From Rutstroemia sp. NJR-2017a BVV2 (taxonomy: Eukaryota; Ascomycota; Leotiomycetes; Helotiales; Rutstroemiaceae): a stretch of 64,000 nucleotides of DNA. Positions 44,271 to 54,441 of the stretch are shown piece by piece. The notes under the pieces are model-generated. The model was not told the origin of the DNA, made no database searches, and saw nothing but the letters and a program-made list of their open reading frames with translations. Position numbers and translations under genes: made by a program. Within the stretch, counting starts at the first letter, position 1. The number at the start of each line of letters is the position of its first letter. Where the stretch lies: the NCBI GenBank assembly GCA_002946415.1, contig NJPS01000059.1, forward strand, positions 124,001 to 188,000. The letters run 5' to 3'.

Positions 44271-45752
44271 TATGTGTTCTAGTGTTTATATTAATCAATT
44301 TTTATTTATGGATAACACCAGCTCATTTCTCACTGGTGGTTATTGATATGCTACTCGGGTTGTTAATCAATGAAATACAGTTATGTGAACACGAAGTTAG
44401 CATGCGTGTTTACCGTCCTGCGACTTTTCTGCAAGCACCTAGATTTCGATTGAAGTCAATTTCAAGATTTTTCACGTGCATGGCTCCGGCTTTAATAATT
44501 ACACGTTCACTTGTATCATAACTTTAGTCTTTGCGGTCGATGGTGTTGGATCTTATTTGCTGCGTGGGTCTTGTCCCTTGGGAGTATCTTTCATTTTTCT
44601 CATTGCGACAAGACGAGTTATATCTGTGTCCATATGCTTTCCCGACCTAGTTACCTCCGAGTAAATGCGGTGGTGAGATTTTCCAGGCATATTTTGGGGA
44701 GACTGGTTGATAGATTGATTGGGATGCACCTGCCTAGCCATGAGATATATCCAACAGCCAACCTTCGCACGCTAGGCATTCTCCTACTTCCTTACAGTCA
44801 GCTGATGGCTTATACTGGCGTCTTATATTTGGCACTGCTCACATACTTTCTGGATAGTTGTGGTCTGGCCTCAGAAGAGGTGCGGCTGGCGCTAGGTGGT
44901 TGAGAGGATGTGGAAGCCCCTATCAGGCTCGATGTGACCTTTGCCTTTGTCTTCGGCATGGTCACGACCTCGTCGTATATTGGATGAATGATATCTGGGT
45001 CAGTGATCAGAGTTATAGCTCGTGAAAACTAATCCTGCTATCTTCGCTGTCGAGTTTCTGTAGATGTAGCGAGCTCTGGCATGACTGGGGAAGTCCATCT
45101 CCGTGCAGAGTTTCTCGGTATATTCTCATGAGCAACGATAAGAGGAATAATTGCAACATGACAAGGGAACTATAATTGGAATATACTGTATACGGAACAA
45201 ATCGTCCAAATGACAAAAAAGCATGAAGTCGCTAAGAAATGATAAAACACAGAAATATTGGAATGAAAGTTGCAACCGAACTACGAGCGCGGAGTCAACA
45301 AATCGGGCATTTTCCTGAAGCCTCCCACCATTTTTGCAATACGAAGCACCGAAGACTTTCTGTTTGACATCGTTCGTTTTCGATATTGATCGAGAAATCC
45401 TAACATGGAACAAAGTCCGCAATTGATGAAATATTGATCCTAAGGGTGTTGGTATCGTCAACCTGTCCAGTCCCGTTAAACCAAACCTGAGACGTGAAGA
45501 ACACTCTCGGAGGAATGGGATGATAACAAAAGTTTTCGCTGTACTGGCTCAGATATCAAAATCTGCTCTGTTGAGGTCGGAGGATCTGGGGGTTAGATCG
45601 AATGAGTCTATATGCGGGAACTTGGGGTCCTGGAACGATTCCTGCCATGCGGGCAATTTTTGTATCTGTATTGTGTCAGATAAGATGAGACATTTTCTCT
45701 AAACTGACTTTGAGAGCGTACCTTCTCGGTATGACGCGCATACAAACTACCA
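44271..45752. other. Convergent intergenic region
   Basis: 3' flanks of the acyltransferase and basic orphan genes, about 1.5 kb. A 130-codon plus-strand frame (44511-44903) is hydrophobic and irregular and is not called. Confidence 0.45.
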
Positions 45753-46367
45753 TCATCTGTACATCTTAATAGTTTTTACTCCAGTCGGAACATCCTTCGG
45801 TTGATTTTTTGAATGCGCAACTCTTTTGGCTTCACGAGTGTCCCCGTACTCCGCCTTCACAGACTGATACCTAGTTATTTGAGAGTCTGCTTGTTTAACT
45901 ATTTTAACGGCCCTACGGGCTTCGACTTTGGCCCGCCCTACTTCCACTCCAACTTCCTCTCTGAATTCTCTGAGGCCGTTATGATCTGGCAATCTACTGT
46001 TATAAGTGCTACTAGGATATTGTTTCCGTCTACTACTTGGGGGGCTTTCTCTTCTGCGGGGTGGATTTGAACCGAATAAAGATGACTCGGACCGTTGACT
46101 TCGTCGGAGTCGATCTGATAGTGAATTGTAAGCATCTCTAGGTGGTTTCCTAGATGGTAGGGGTGGGTTTGAATTATATTCCAGATGCGGTATTATATCG
46201 GTTGTCAATGGAACCTCTTCCAGTCCATTATAGACGTGGCGGTCCTTCTTTTTCTTTTGGTGCCGTTTCTCTTTCGTTTTGGTGTGTTTTTTCGTTTCGG
46301 AACGTCTTTCCGAGTGCTTCTCTCGAAGTTTCTTTTTGGGATTCTTCAACCAATCGGCGAGACTCAT
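45753..46367 (-). CDS. Lys/Arg-rich orphan protein, probably nuclear
   Basis: Single exon of 204 residues from the ATG at 46367. The first ~45 residues are almost all Lys, Arg, Glu, Ser and Thr (for example KNPKKKLREKHSERR and KRHQKKKKDRH), strong nuclear or nucleic-acid-binding character. The middle is Ser/Pro/Arg-rich and disordered. The last ~70 residues could form a helix (LREFREEVGVEVGRAKVEAR). No known domain was seen. It resembles the orphan gene at 13710 in composition and in having a TATA box close to the start, but the two do not share obvious sequence. It is probably a lineage-specific gene. Support comes from the open frame, codon-like composition and the promoter element. Confidence 0.55.
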   Translation of the reverse strand: MSLADWLKNPKKKLREKHSERRSETKKHTKTKEKRHQKKKKDRHVYNGLEEVPLTTDIIPHLEYNSNPPLPSRKPPRDAYNSLSDRLRRSQRSESSLFGSNPPRRRESPPSSRRKQYPSSTYNSRLPDHNGLREFREEVGVEVGRAKVEARRAVKIVKQADSQITRYQSVKAEYGDTREAKRVAHSKNQPKDVPTGVKTIKMYR

Positions 46368-47224
46368 GTTTAACTTTCAATTGACTTCCTATGTGGGGAG
46401 AAATTCACTTTTCAATACAGCTTGCAAATATCGACGTGTCGAGAATCAGGCAGGTCGTTTTTATAAGATTTTTATGGATCCTTTCTCAGTTGTATAACAT
46501 CTCACGAGAACAGGACCTGAAATATGGTCTCCTCCTCTTTGGTCTCATCAAATAGACCGAGTGTTTAAATTACACACAGATAAGCATGTATCTGTATCAA
46601 TGACCTACTTGACCGAGGCGTAACAAGAAGGAGTTTCTACTCACAGAGCGCATCCTGGCCTGAATTATAGGCCCTGCGTGTTATTTGCATCCTAAATAGG
46701 AGGGGAAACAAAAAAGACCGTTGGGAGAGTGGAAGGCTGAGAAGTATTAGAAGAGGGAAGAAGGAGGGACCCTCGTGAGTATTCAGAGGGAGCGAAGTAT
46801 CGACCATTATACAAGCCATGTACTAGCGACCCAACTTCGAGCTTACATAATCTAATTGTTATTTCGGTGTAACGTTAAGTCGAAATCTTTTGGCCCTTTA
46901 CCGGTTCACGGTTGCAGTAAGGATGAAGTGGTCGTATGGCTACCCCACGATCCTCGCGGCCATGCCGCTGGCGCGCGCTAAGGTTCAGAATACTTCCCCA
47001 ACCAACACAACCAAGAGACGAGACATGGATAAACGATTTATTTAAGAAATGTTGGGGAAAATGCTCGGATAGTTTAGATACCGACCTGTGTGTTGGCAAT
47101 TCGATGTATCATGTAGCCCCCCTGGTTTGCTCGACGGGGTAGTCGGTACGTGTCTACATATCTTGGGATAATGGATCGCAACGAGGAACTTCCTTCGGTG
47201 CTCAATTGAACAAGCGTTGGAATT
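46368..47224. other. Intergenic region
   Basis: Promoter of the basic orphan gene and 3' flank of the GH31 gene, both on the minus strand. Nothing else recognised. Confidence 0.45.
46458..46465 (-). promoter_or_regulatory. TATA box candidate of the basic orphan gene
   Basis: TATAAAAA on the minus strand, its 5' end 98 bases upstream of the start codon, a spacing close to that of the orphan gene at 13710. Confidence 0.42.
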
Positions 47225-49321
47225 TTAATCCTGCCTAACAAATACTGGCATCAGATCAATAGGGCAATCAACCTCGACTGTTACCCCGCCATCAAAAATC
47301 GCCCCGCCATCCTTCATCATCCATTTCGCCCCAACCGGCAAATAGACACTCATCTTTCTCTGCCCCGGTTCAAACACGGGGAAACATAGGTACTTCGGCC
47401 CATACATATATTGAGTTTCCAACTCCCAACATTTTGGATCGTTTGGAAAATCGTAGAAGCATGGTCGCATAACAGGCGAGCCTCGTTCGTGAGCATCTTT
47501 CATCAATAAACGAGTATACTCTCGGAGTTCTTCTCGTAGCAAGAGGTACTTCTTGCAGATCTCGTAGACCTCTTCACCATATGACCAGACCTCATTATCC
47601 GCACCACTACGGCAAGTTGCTCCACCGCCTTCACCTACTTGGGGTTGTCGGGGTTCCCGGTCTCCATGTAGTCGCATGACAGGGCAGAAAGTGCCCCACT
47701 GGAACCAGCGCACGAACAGTTCTTGAAACTTGGGGTCTTTGGGATCTCCACCATGGAAACCGCCGATATCTGTTGTCCACCATGGAAGTCCTGCGAGTCC
47801 CATATTGAGACCTGCAGCGAGTTGGTTGCGGAAACTAGACCAGGAGGATGCGATGTCTCCACTCCACACCAACGTGCCATACTTTTGAGAGCCGGCCCAG
47901 GCACACCGGATAAGATTGACGATGTTTTCCTGTCCTGCGGCTTGCATGCCTTCGTAGAAAGCTCGAGCATATTCAACTGGGTAGATCTGGCCAATTGACA
48001 GATTAGGCCCCTTCCAGTATCGATAATTATCAAAGTCATATGCTGTGTACTCAGGTTCTGTCGCGAGAGTTAGCTGCAAATGTAATAGAGCTATTATCCA
48101 TTAGGGTAACGGACCAGCTTCATCCAGCCAAAATACTTTGATGCCTTTCGAATAATAATTGGCCTTTACTTTCTCCCATATATATGCTCTAGCTCCTGGG
48201 TTAGTAGCATCGAAATGAATAGTGTCGCCCTCGAAGTCCATGGCAATGCGGATTCCCCTGTCCATGCGAGTTAAATACCCTTTTTCGAGCATCTCTTCGT
48301 AATTTTCGGAGCGTGTGTCAACCGTAGGCCATATGGATACCATCAATTCAATCCCAAGGTCAGTCAGCTCTTTCACCATTGCGTCTTGAAGCTGTCAGTT
48401 CTCGTATCATAACATCAGACGAATTGTAATCTTACCTGGATCCGGCCAGAAATTTGCGTCAAACTTCCAATCACCCTGTCTAGGCCAGTGAAAGAAGTCG
48501 ATAACAATCAAATCAATAGGTAACTCCCTTCTTTTGTATTCTCGAGCAACTTTCAACAGCTCATCTTGCGTTTGATATCTGAGTTTGCACTGCCAGAATC
48601 CCAAACCATATTCAGGCATCATCGGCACTGTTCCCGTAACCGCAGCATAACTATGCACGATTTCGGCAGGAGTATCTCCAGCTACAACCCAATAATCCAA
48701 GAAACTAGTTGAGTATGCTTCGAAACTCATAATATTCTTGCCGAAGACCGCGCGTCCGACAGCGGGGTTGTTCCATAGAAATCCATAACCCCGCGAAGAG
48801 AGAGCAAACGGAACACTTGCTTGAGAATTCCGATGAGCTAGTTCCAGATCTAATGACTTCAAGTCGAGATACGGTTGCTGATACTGTCCCATTCCATATA
48901 TCTTCTCATTCCTGTCCTGAGACTCAAATCTCATTGTCAGGTGGTATGCCCCACCAAGATTTGGCTTGAATTCTCGAGCATCGACGTTGATGGCACTGCA
49001 TTTGGGATCGGTGACATCGAGTCGATTTCGCACGTATTCCTCCAAGAGTACTTTCCCTTCCTTATTGTAGATCATAATCTTGCCACGGGAACTAACCGTG
49101 GCTCGTATTCCGCCATTTGTAATTGATGCACTGTTGTCTCCTATTTCAATTGACGCAGTCGGGGAATCAACTTTTTGACTCAAGGCCCACCCTTCTTCTG
49201 AATTGGGGAATTGGGATTCTTTCGTAGATCGGATGCGAAAAGCATCTTTTCCCCACGGCTCTATCCAGAGCTCCTCGGCGTCGTACCGAAAGACTAATCG
49301 ATTGTCTTGCTGAAAGAGCAT
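47225..49321 (-). CDS. Glycoside hydrolase family 31, alpha-xylosidase-like
   Basis: Three exons, 49321-48436, 48384-48115 and 48057-47225, give 662 residues. The first splice (GTAAGA...CAAG) joins FWPDP to DAMVKEL. The second uses an unusual GTCCGT donor and a GACAG acceptor, and is chosen because it restores the family's nucleophile motif VFWLDEAEPEY (Asp ~383). The acid/base Asp is in VWSGDIASSW (~453), and WWTTDIGGF and RWFQWGTFCPVMRLHG follow as in GH31. The N-terminal domain (GMGQYQQPYLDLK, SSRGYGFLWNNPAVG) matches the galactose-mutarotase-like part. There is no signal peptide, so the enzyme is probably intracellular and acts on imported oligosaccharides, releasing alpha-linked xylose or glucose. 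The xylosidase subtype is inferred from length and overall resemblance to YicI-type enzymes. Confidence 0.92.
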
Positions 49322-49786
49322 GTTGTTGGCGCAGGTAGTGAGACCCGATTCACTTAGTCTTTCACTTGCTCAATTCTGAGATAGCCATGCAGGGTTCGAT
49401 GAGCTTCATTTGAATACAAACGATATTGTTGATCGGTGAACATTGACCCGAAATATGGGGTGAAATCGCTGTCAGTGCCTAATTGGATAAATAGGCAAAT
49501 GCTACCCGATTGGCTGAGACGATCTCATCTTGACCTCCTGATTGCCCATCAACACATCAATATGTAGCTACCCCAAAATTCAAATCGTAAAAACCACAGA
49601 TTATAGATGCGATGATATAGATACTGAAAAGCCACATCAGATCTGTGGCTGACGCCACGATGTCAGATTTACTGTATTGGTGTGCTGCAACACGGGAATC
49701 TTGGCTTTACGTACAAACGAGGCATAAATAGGCAGACACTGGGTGTTCACTCTTCACCATTGAACGACGAAATAAATTTCCACAAA
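49322..49786. promoter_or_regulatory. Divergent promoter region of GH31 and DUF4267 genes
   Basis: 465 bases between two start codons on opposite strands. A TATA-like CATAAATA at 49723-49730 lies about 60 bases before the DUF4267 ATG. No factor site was identified. Confidence 0.4.
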
Positions 49787-50185
49787 ATGTTCTCCTCAAA
49801 ACTATCCCAATCCAGGGCGCTCCGCTCCATCGGCCTCCTCTGCGGAGCCATTCCAATCGGTTACGGCATTAATGCAATCCTCCGGCCCGATCATGCACTT
49901 ACATTCTTCGAACTCGAACCTCCAGCACTCCCTGCCGACAAAGCGCTTGTCAATTCCTTGATGGTAGTTTACGGGATTAGAAACATCTTTATGGGTGTGA
50001 CAGTCTTTGCAGCTGGATATCATAGAGCTCACAAGACAATGGGATGGATTTTGATAGCGCTTGGTGGGGTTGCGTTTGGGGATGGCCTTGTGTGCTATCA
50101 AGCTGGGAAAGGCGAATGGGGCCATTGGGGTTATGCACCAGTTTTGGCTATAATTGGGTCCTTGTTCCTTGGGCTCTTGGGTTGA
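49787..50185 (+). CDS. DUF4267 family small membrane protein
   Basis: The ATG at 49787 gives 132 residues. The frame is open further upstream, but with less likely starts. Four hydrophobic segments are visible (IGLLCGAIPIGYGINAIL, ALVNSLMVVYGIRNIFMGV, MGWILIALGGVAFGDGLV, YAPVLAIIGSLFLGLLG), with the YGIRNIFMG segment typical of DUF4267. Proteins of this family are small, have four membrane segments and are common in filamentous fungi; their function is not established. It is divergent from the GH31 gene, so co-expression is possible but unproven. Confidence 0.85.
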   Translation: MFSSKLSQSRALRSIGLLCGAIPIGYGINAILRPDHALTFFELEPPALPADKALVNSLMVVYGIRNIFMGVTVFAAGYHRAHKTMGWILIALGGVAFGDGLVCYQAGKGEWGHWGYAPVLAIIGSLFLGLLG

Positions 50186-50397
50186 AGTTCTCATGCAATG
50201 AGTGTGCGCCGACAGCGGAATCAGCATGTGTACTAGGGTGGCTTCAGTCTGGATGATACCACACTGCAGAGAGACGTTACCTGCACACTTCCGACAAGAG
50301 ACATGTGGACTTGTGATTGTGCTAATATAACTGAGTACACGATCTACATTCTCTTTTACTGCTAAGCATTTCGTCCTGCACGCACATCGTCAGATTG

Positions 50398-53300
50398 TCA
50401 TCTAACAAAAGATCTGAAAACTTTCTCGTGATCTTTCAACATGGGCCCTCTAATGAATTCAGTAGCCGTCCAGATATCAACGTTGTCATCATTTGTGAAC
50501 ACGCGACCAACCATCCAAGGCAGGAATCCTTTCGCTCGCTGGGTCCACGTTTCAACTTTCCTGTCTAACGCTTCTTCCTTTTCGTCAATCTTATCCAACA
50601 GAGCCAGACCACGGTGTTGCTCCCACCGAGTTAAAATCGTCATTCTTGCTGACAATCTCCTCAGGTCGAAGGAAATGTTTGGTCCATTGTGAGGTTCCAA
50701 TACTAGCCGCCCCAGCTTCTTTCCTGTAATATCTACGAATTGAAAGTAATTTCCAACATGGATCTTTGGCTGTCTGGGTGTCCTTGAAATCGGCTGTGGA
50801 AGTCTAGAATTCTCAGGGATGAGCCTCGCCCTCCTGCTGAACTGGATAGCGGCTGCTGTTGCTACCGAGGTATCTGGATAAGCTCGTGTCCCTCCTTTTG
50901 GCAGCTCCATTGATATTGAATTGTGAGCCTCTCTAGATCTCTGGCGTTGAGAGAGTCTCTCAATGAGTAGCCTCTCTGGATCATTTTGGTCTTCGGGTAC
51001 TTGCTGTGCGCATTCCTCGACTGTGGAACTCCCTGACTGGGCAACACCCCATACAGAAGAGAACTGTGGATAACTGTCTATATTGGACGTCGACCTGCCG
51101 GGTCTTTCCTCTAGGTCGTGAGTATCAACACAAACCATGGTATCAATAATCCTCTTCTCACACTCGCCGTAAGTCATACATGACGACGTCATTATGGCGA
51201 AAGTGACACACCCTACGCTGTCCTTAACCATGGATGTCCATTGAGGATTTATTTTTCGGCCGTCCCTTCTTTGAGGGAATGTAATATCCCAAACCTGTAA
51301 CAGGTTGTCGTCGCCGACACCCGTGAATCTCAGCTCAGATAAAATACACTTGAAGACGGATGTCAAAGTCTCCCTATGTTCTGATGACATGGTCTGCCAT
51401 TCGTTAGAGATATGCTCGATCTCGTGAAGCTGATTGATTGTCTCAATAACCTTCTGGAAGTGAGTCCAGTCGAAACGGGTCTTGAACCAGGCAACTAAAC
51501 CGGGATTCTTCAGTAAAGTCCATAGACTGAAACGGCGAGCGTTGCCTGTACACCGACTGATCTCCACAACGCTCAGATAATCTAAATATGATTGGTAAGG
51601 TTGATAAAGTGGATTAGATTTGGCGGCCTCAGAATCTAACCAATCGTCTATGATCGAATCTTTCAAGGTCCGTCCGGCATCAAACTTGTACGTCCAACCC
51701 ATACTTACAGTTATATATTTCCCTCCCGATAATTGGGAGGTCTTAGCGTCCACATACCATGATGGTAATGTTGTCCTAAGTTCAAAAACGGGAAATTGAC
51801 GACTATACCTGTCTCCCTCCAAGCATAGGCAAGCGTCCCCTGTTTCGAGCTTCATTGGCTCCCCTCTTCTTTTTCTTTTACGTCCTGAGCCAGGTGCTCC
51901 AATCAGAAGGTGCATGGTGATAGGTATCTCCAATACTTCGTGCTGCGGCGGGGGTTCCTCATCTAGCCAGCCAAGCCAGTGGCAGAGAACTTCGTTATCA
52001 TATGTAGTTACGGATTCCGAAGACGGTGTAGATTCAAGTCTGAGGATGATACCGCCTCGGACCTCGATGAATACTGCATTGGGGTTCTGAGATGTCGTTA
52101 CGTCGAACTTCAGGGGACCCCACAGTTGTGCAAACTCTTGTAAAGAAACAGACAAGTAAAATCCATCAAAGTTAAAGGTATTCAAAGTAAAGCTGTCAGG
52201 TACGAAGTGAAATGCCCAAACTGGCTGCTTGAGAAATCCGCTCAAGCACCGCAGACAGCGAGGAGCCATGACAATGCTGCCACCTACTGTGCGAATTTGC
52301 AGTCCTTCACTCAAGACTCCAGTGGGTGTCTGACCATTGACATCGATGTGTGATCTGATGAATGATAATAATGCAAGATGAAGAGTTTTTAGAATGGAGC
52401 TCTGTAGATGATATATCGCATGCCACTTGTGCCACTGTACAAAACTTGTTGGTGCGAGTGGTATGCTGAAACCCAGTGATGAAACAATATGTAGTAGAAC
52501 TTCTAGAATGTCGTTGAGAATCGAATCCATTTCCGTAACATTAACTCTGGACGTAGCTTCATGCAGAAGCTTGGAGAGCATGTTCAAAGTCGGGATACTG
52601 ATTGGGACAACTTTCAAGACACTGGATCTTTCATCGTCAACAACGATGATGTTGAAGCTCGATTTCGTAAAACCTTCATCCTGAAGCATCTTCAATCCTT
52701 TGAGGATAGCTGAGAGCCTTCTTAAACCATCGTCTAGATCCAACTCAATCTCAAGAGAGTATGAAAAATATTCCTTTATTGACAAATCAGGAAGCGGAAG
52801 GATATTCTGCTCATTGTCTGTCTGAATATTGTGGAGAGGGTCTGGGGAAAGTCCCAAAACGCTTTCCGACAACGATGATATATGATCAAAATACGAAGTA
52901 GGATCTTCGGCAAACTTCATTGAGGGAGATTTCAACACGGTCGGCCTTGATTTTTCCTTCGGCTCGGCGTCTGGATTACCCATAGACACTCGTGTATCTT
53001 TAGTCATGAGATTGGGAATCTCTGTACTTGTTGCTACTATGGATGATAATCCTAGCGCGGGTGATAATGGTAGCAGAATATTGACTAATTCGTCTTTGCG
53101 CGAGCTGAAATCGTACTCATACGAAGACGGCTCCGTGCAATCATCTAGGTTGATATCGTCCGTGTTGAGAGATGTGCTAGAAGATGCGCTTAGTCGATCT
53201 GGTGGTGGAAACAAACTGCCGACTTCTCGAATGACGTAGTCTTTAAAAGCATTGCCATCATTAGCTTGGCTATGTGCTTCTTGCACGATGCTTGCGTCAA

Positions 53301-53700
53301 CTGCAGGGCTTGCTCGATCCTCGATTTTCTCCAAGCAATCGTACACATGCTTAAAGGTATCTCTGATCAAAATCGCTTGCGATACTGGTCCTCCAGAAAG
53401 ATTCCATGTATTCCAAGTAACATCTGGTTCGTGAATGAAACTTAGTAGACTCCAGTCGAGATGGTTTTGACTGCTCGGCGCTCTAGCTAATAACTCTTGT
53501 TCAACATTCGGGTCGACTCTTTCGACGGTGCTGGGTGGATCATCCATATATTTCTTTATTTCTGGCTCATCAGATCCTTCATTGAATGTTTCTAGATGGC
53601 GAGTCGCAGGTAAATCCGGCGACTCTTCTGCGGTGTGACCGCCTGAAAGCGATTCAGCTGATCCTCTATCACACCGTATGCTGTATGATGCACTCTTCAT
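50398..53700 (-). CDS. Large protein of unrecognised family (intact tandem copy)
   Basis: A single-exon frame of 1100 residues from the ATG at 53700 (a GTG one codon earlier is not used). The N-terminal ~200 residues are polar and probably disordered. From ~270 on, the sequence is continuous with the neighbouring broken copy: FAEDPTSYF, GFTKSSFNIIVVDDERS, APRCLRCLSGFLKQPVWAF, FDGFYLSVSLQEFAQLWGPL, LCHWLGWLDEE, GGKYITVSMGWTYKFDAGRT, GNARRFSLWTLLKNPG, GDDNLLQVWDIT, KLGRLVLEPHNGP and the C-terminal KVFRSFVR. RKRKRRGEP (~650) is a possible nuclear signal. No signal peptide, membrane segment or known domain was recognised. The regular alternation of predicted beta and helical segments suggests a folded multi-domain protein. 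Function is unknown; it is not a transposase or polymerase by any motif I can see. Confidence 0.82.
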   Translation of the reverse strand: MKSASYSIRCDRGSAESLSGGHTAEESPDLPATRHLETFNEGSDEPEIKKYMDDPPSTVERVDPNVEQELLARAPSSQNHLDWSLLSFIHEPDVTWNTWNLSGGPVSQAILIRDTFKHVYDCLEKIEDRASPAVDASIVQEAHSQANDGNAFKDYVIREVGSLFPPPDRLSASSSTSLNTDDINLDDCTEPSSYEYDFSSRKDELVNILLPLSPALGLSSIVATSTEIPNLMTKDTRVSMGNPDAEPKEKSRPTVLKSPSMKFAEDPTSYFDHISSLSESVLGLSPDPLHNIQTDNEQNILPLPDLSIKEYFSYSLEIELDLDDGLRRLSAILKGLKMLQDEGFTKSSFNIIVVDDERSSVLKVVPISIPTLNMLSKLLHEATSRVNVTEMDSILNDILEVLLHIVSSLGFSIPLAPTSFVQWHKWHAIYHLQSSILKTLHLALLSFIRSHIDVNGQTPTGVLSEGLQIRTVGGSIVMAPRCLRCLSGFLKQPVWAFHFVPDSFTLNTFNFDGFYLSVSLQEFAQLWGPLKFDVTTSQNPNAVFIEVRGGIILRLESTPSSESVTTYDNEVLCHWLGWLDEEPPPQHEVLEIPITMHLLIGAPGSGRKRKRRGEPMKLETGDACLCLEGDRYSRQFPVFELRTTLPSWYVDAKTSQLSGGKYITVSMGWTYKFDAGRTLKDSIIDDWLDSEAAKSNPLYQPYQSYLDYLSVVEISRCTGNARRFSLWTLLKNPGLVAWFKTRFDWTHFQKVIETINQLHEIEHISNEWQTMSSEHRETLTSVFKCILSELRFTGVGDDNLLQVWDITFPQRRDGRKINPQWTSMVKDSVGCVTFAIMTSSCMTYGECEKRIIDTMVCVDTHDLEERPGRSTSNIDSYPQFSSVWGVAQSGSSTVEECAQQVPEDQNDPERLLIERLSQRQRSREAHNSISMELPKGGTRAYPDTSVATAAAIQFSRRARLIPENSRLPQPISRTPRQPKIHVGNYFQFVDITGKKLGRLVLEPHNGPNISFDLRRLSARMTILTRWEQHRGLALLDKIDEKEEALDRKVETWTQRAKGFLPWMVGRVFTNDDNVDIWTATEFIRGPMLKDHEKVFRSFVR

Positions 53701-54441
53701 CACGAGGAAAGTTCACGATTGTAGCGTTGTAGTCAAGTTAATCCCATAAGTTGCGTGGGCGTTGATGCTCAAGTATGAAGTTCAGCTGATATTGCAAGAA
53801 TATCTCAGCCACAGTTGAGCCTGCAGCCTGCCTTTTCTGGATTGGCCAGGCGATATGGTAAAATCTTCGTTATGTGTAACTTTACTAGTATGGCCATTGC
53901 TATCTGTTACCAACGCGAACTCCACGAGATCAATGACTATAGTATGTCTCTATAGATATTACCTGATATGCTATTCAATACTTGCAGTAAGAATTGGCGT
54001 GGGTCGTAATGTCAAAATTGTCCTCCAGCCGTGTCAAACCCCTAAGAATAATCGCAACTTGAAGCAAGAGCAGAATAAAGTTGGACTGGTCGGTCGAAAA
54101 ATCCGGGCTCTTCCAAAAGACTTGTTCATCTAAATTTTCAGAACACGAAATATGTGATTGATATATCATGCTATCCACATCATAGGGAGTCTTTGAGGTA
54201 GGAATCATACGATCTATTGATTATGCTTGACGTTATGTAGGAACTGTGGAGTCAAACTTCCATGGACAAGGAAGAAACAGCAATTCGTATCCATATGTCA
54301 AAACTGAAGGTGTCCGACGAAGGAGGAATTACTATGACAAATTTTACCCCTCGGATCCCTCCATTGAAAGACTGGTGGCAGAATCGGGCACCAAGGAAAG
54401 TTAAACCAATGCAGAAACCCATGGAACCAAACATAAAGCAA
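53701..54441. other. Intergenic region between the tandem copies
   Basis: 741 bases separate the intact copy's start from the end of the broken copy. No separate gene seen, and no repeat long enough to mark the duplication edge. Confidence 0.45.

Noticed and set aside
44511..44903. 130-codon plus-strand frame after the acyltransferase gene
   Set aside because: Irregular hydrophobic and aromatic composition typical of AT-rich non-coding DNA; no family resemblance.
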